Source: Myxococcales bacterium
GTDB taxonomy: Bacteria > Myxococcota_A > Polyangia > Fen-1088
Direction of reading: 5' to 3'
Assembly (NCBI GenBank): GCA_022184915.1
Contig: JAGTJU010000003.1
Span: 620,001-684,000, forward strand
Length of the DNA stretch: 64,000 nt
Shown here: piece by piece, positions 62,140-64,000 of the stretch
How the letters are laid out: each line of letters opens with the position of its first letter
How positions within the stretch are numbered: position 1 is the stretch's first letter
Notes under the pieces: generated by a model
Database searches by the model: none
Told to the model about the DNA's origin: nothing
Seen by the model: only the letters and a program-made list of their open reading frames with translations
Translations under genes and position numbers: made by a program

Positions 62140-63816
62140 ATGGCGCTCAAGTACTTTTTGTGGGCCGCGTGGTGGCTGAGTAGCGGGGTGTCCTGTGCGC
62201 CACGGAGCGCGGGGTTCCGGCCTTTTCCGGGCACACCGGTGATCTGGCAGGAGGACGATCGCGGTCACGTGGCAGAGGTCCCCGTGCGCAGGCAGCTCGA
62301 GGCGCAAGACCTGGGGCTCTTCGTACGCGACTTCGGCAGCCGCGAGCTGCAGCGCTTCTTGTCGCTCGAGCAGATGAAACCCGCCGAGGACGTCAACGCA
62401 CGCGACGAGGTGCCGTGCTCGACGTGGTTTTGCGCCCGTCACCACCTTGCACCCATGACCACGGAGGCGCTGTTGGCAGGCCCCCCGGGGGCGCGGCCAC
62501 CGGTGTTGCCGCTAGCGGTCACGAAGAGCAAGGACCGGGGTGCGGCGGCTGGCTTCTCCGCCACGGACGCGCAGGGCCATCGGTTCTTGATCAAGCTGGA
62601 TCCCCCGCATCATCCCGGGCTGAGTTCGGGGGCCGAGATCATGGGCAATCTGATCTTTTACGGCGCGGGCTACAACGTGGCAGGGGCCTTCAGCCTGCAC
62701 GTGCCCCGGGACGCGTTTCAGCTGGCGGAGAAGGCCACGTTCCAGCTCTCGGGCGTGGCGGAGCGGCCCTTCACGCGGGCGCGCCTGGACGCACTGCTGG
62801 CGAATGCGGGGCGCACGCGCGAGGACGAGGTCTCCGCTGCCGCGATCCCCTGGATCGAAGGTGAGGTGCTGGGCGCGTTCGACATGATGGGCACCCGCGC
62901 GGATGATCCCAATGATCGCATCCCTCACCAACATCGTCGTTCGTTGCGCGCCTCGCGCCTTTTGTTCGGATGGCTCAACGTTCACGACGCGAGCGCCTTG
63001 AACACGCTCGACAGCTACGTCGAGGAGGACGGTCGACGTTTCGTGCGCCACCACTTCATCGACTTCGGCGCGGGTCTGGGCTCGGCGTCGTGGCGCCGGA
63101 AGGATGTTTTCGAGGGGCGAGAAAGCTTGTTTCCTCTATCGAGACTGCTGGCCTCACTGTTGACACTCGGGATCTACCAGCGTGACTGGCAGCGCGACCA
63201 GGCGGCACATCACGCCAGCTTGGGGCAGCTGCCGCCCGCCCTGGGGTGGTTTCATCCCACGCACGGCTGGGATCCGCGCGCGTTTCACACGAACCGAAAG
63301 GTGCCGGCGCATCTACGCATGACCCCGCGGGATGGCTACTGGGGGGCGAAGGTCATCACGTCGTTTACGCGCGCCCAGCTGCGGGCGCTGGTTGATTTTG
63401 CGTACGCGGGCCGGGGAGAAGCCGATGCCGTCTTCGAGGCCCTGGTGTGGCGCCAACGTCGCATCGGGGAGACGTACCTGCGTGGTTATGCCGCCGTTGA
63501 GTCGCCCCACGTGGAGGGCTCGCGCTTGTGTTACCTGGACATCGCGGTGGCGCGGGGGTTTTACCCAGCAGCGCCGCGGCACGTCTTCGAGCTGCTCGAT
63601 GCGCGGGGGCGGCTCGTCGCGCGCGCCGACATGGTCACGTCCCAAGCCCGGTTGTGCGTGCCGCTGCCCGAGACGGGCCCCGCGCGGCAGGCGCCGTATC
63701 TGGTGATGGCGATCAGGACCCAAGAGGCCACGCACACGTCACGGCCAAGCTACGTCCATCTTCAGCGAGGGGTTGGCGGGCGGCTGCACGTCGTGGGCCT
63801 GGAGCGTATCGATTGA
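62140..63816 (+). CDS. Secreted protein of unknown family, possibly kinase-like
   Basis: The ATG at 62140 gives 558 residues with a signal peptide (LKYFLWAAWWLSSGVSCAPR, lipobox-like). GHRFLIKLDPPHHPGLSSGA and EIMGNLIFYGAGYNVAGAFS recall a nucleotide-binding lobe with a lysine in beta strand 3. RFVRHHFIDFGAGLGSASW resembles a metal-binding DFG-like segment. These suggest a distant kinase-like fold, but I cannot name the family. The next gene overlaps its end. Confidence 0.6.
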   Translation: MALKYFLWAAWWLSSGVSCAPRSAGFRPFPGTPVIWQEDDRGHVAEVPVRRQLEAQDLGLFVRDFGSRELQRFLSLEQMKPAEDVNARDEVPCSTWFCARHHLAPMTTEALLAGPPGARPPVLPLAVTKSKDRGAAAGFSATDAQGHRFLIKLDPPHHPGLSSGAEIMGNLIFYGAGYNVAGAFSLHVPRDAFQLAEKATFQLSGVAERPFTRARLDALLANAGRTREDEVSAAAIPWIEGEVLGAFDMMGTRADDPNDRIPHQHRRSLRASRLLFGWLNVHDASALNTLDSYVEEDGRRFVRHHFIDFGAGLGSASWRRKDVFEGRESLFPLSRLLASLLTLGIYQRDWQRDQAAHHASLGQLPPALGWFHPTHGWDPRAFHTNRKVPAHLRMTPRDGYWGAKVITSFTRAQLRALVDFAYAGRGEADAVFEALVWRQRRIGETYLRGYAAVESPHVEGSRLCYLDIAVARGFYPAAPRHVFELLDARGRLVARADMVTSQARLCVPLPETGPARQAPYLVMAIRTQEATHTSRPSYVHLQRGVGGRLHVVGLERID

Positions 63817-64000
63817 CGTTGCGACGCCCCCGCCACCGCGTGTCCGGGGTTGTGGTGGTGATGGGGGTCCTGGGCCTTTGGCGTTCCGTGCTCGCTGCGG
63901 AGGCACCTGCGTCCCCCGGAGGACGCCCCGAGTCTGCCGCCGTGCCAGGCCTCGATGGGCGGGTCCCGCCCCCTCCCCCGCGCGATCTGGCGCTGGCGCG
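63813..64000 (+). CDS. Start of a secreted protein, cut by the window end
   Basis: From a TTG overlapping the previous stop, or an ATG at 63861, the frame begins with a hydrophobic signal (VVVVMGVLGLWRSVLAAEAP) and a proline-rich region. The window ends before any recognisable domain. Confidence 0.5.
   Translation, partial: MTLRRPRHRVSGVVVVMGVLGLWRSVLAAEAPASPGGRPESAAVPGLDGRVPPPPPRDLALA

Overview
The window is high-GC chromosomal DNA with two very different halves. The right half carries paired secreted DUF1592/DUF1552 proteins, CotH-like and DUF1554 lipoproteins, a LutABC operon, an ArsR-methyltransferase/ahcY operon and very dense GC-biased coding. This combination fits a member of the Myxococcota or a related deltaproteobacterial-grade lineage. 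That assignment is inference from gene content; no rRNA gene is present.

Bases 1 to about 26,300 are a chromosomal integron cassette array. Successive short units are separated by attC recombination sites of 66-137 bp. In 15 cassettes the six bases after the cleavage point of the upstream attC (for example TTATCC) are the exact reverse complement of the R'' box that ends the same cassette (GGATAAC). This is the signature of an excisable circular cassette, seen with eight different hexamers. The polarity (R'' left, R' right) places the integrase and attI to the left of base 1 and the distal end of the array near 26 kb. No integrase gene is in the window.

The cargo is dominated by toxin-antitoxin modules: two zeta-like kinase pairs, BrnT/BrnA, BrnT/XRE, two VapBC pairs, a HigBA-like pair, PIN/RHH, a nucleotidyltransferase pair, an AbrB/Doc pair and a MazEF remnant. 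Also present are a SIR2-like protein, a lone XRE protein, a P-loop kinase, and a repeated family of cassettes with no convincing gene. Several modules have their own promoter and palindromic operator a few bases from the start codon, so they should be expressed, largely leaderless, wherever they sit. Decay increases to the right, with frameshifted Doc, MazE and PfpI genes and hybrid cassettes.

The array has been hit by mobile DNA. A 6.9-kb Mu/Tn7-like transposon (2902-9766, 14-bp ends, 5-bp target duplication) splits a reverse-strand cassette gene, and an IS21-type element (4468-7785) has in turn split its transposase. A second, mosaic copy (13876-16885) lies inside an attC and carries an IS4-family element. 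An IS110-family remnant (19904-21057) sits between the two left boxes of another attC.

From 26.3 kb rightward the region is housekeeping and envelope genes: HIT and GST proteins, mepA/cysS, a ThuA-DUF1552-DUF1592 cluster, lutABC, rpmG-rplX, phospholipid synthesis enzymes, YceI, CotH, a sugar symporter, sahR-like/ahcY, a TPR-dynamin GTPase, pgk, an Hsp70-like protein, a fatty-acid desaturase, a second DUF1592-DUF1552 pair, an esterase, endonuclease I and secreted proteins of unknown function.
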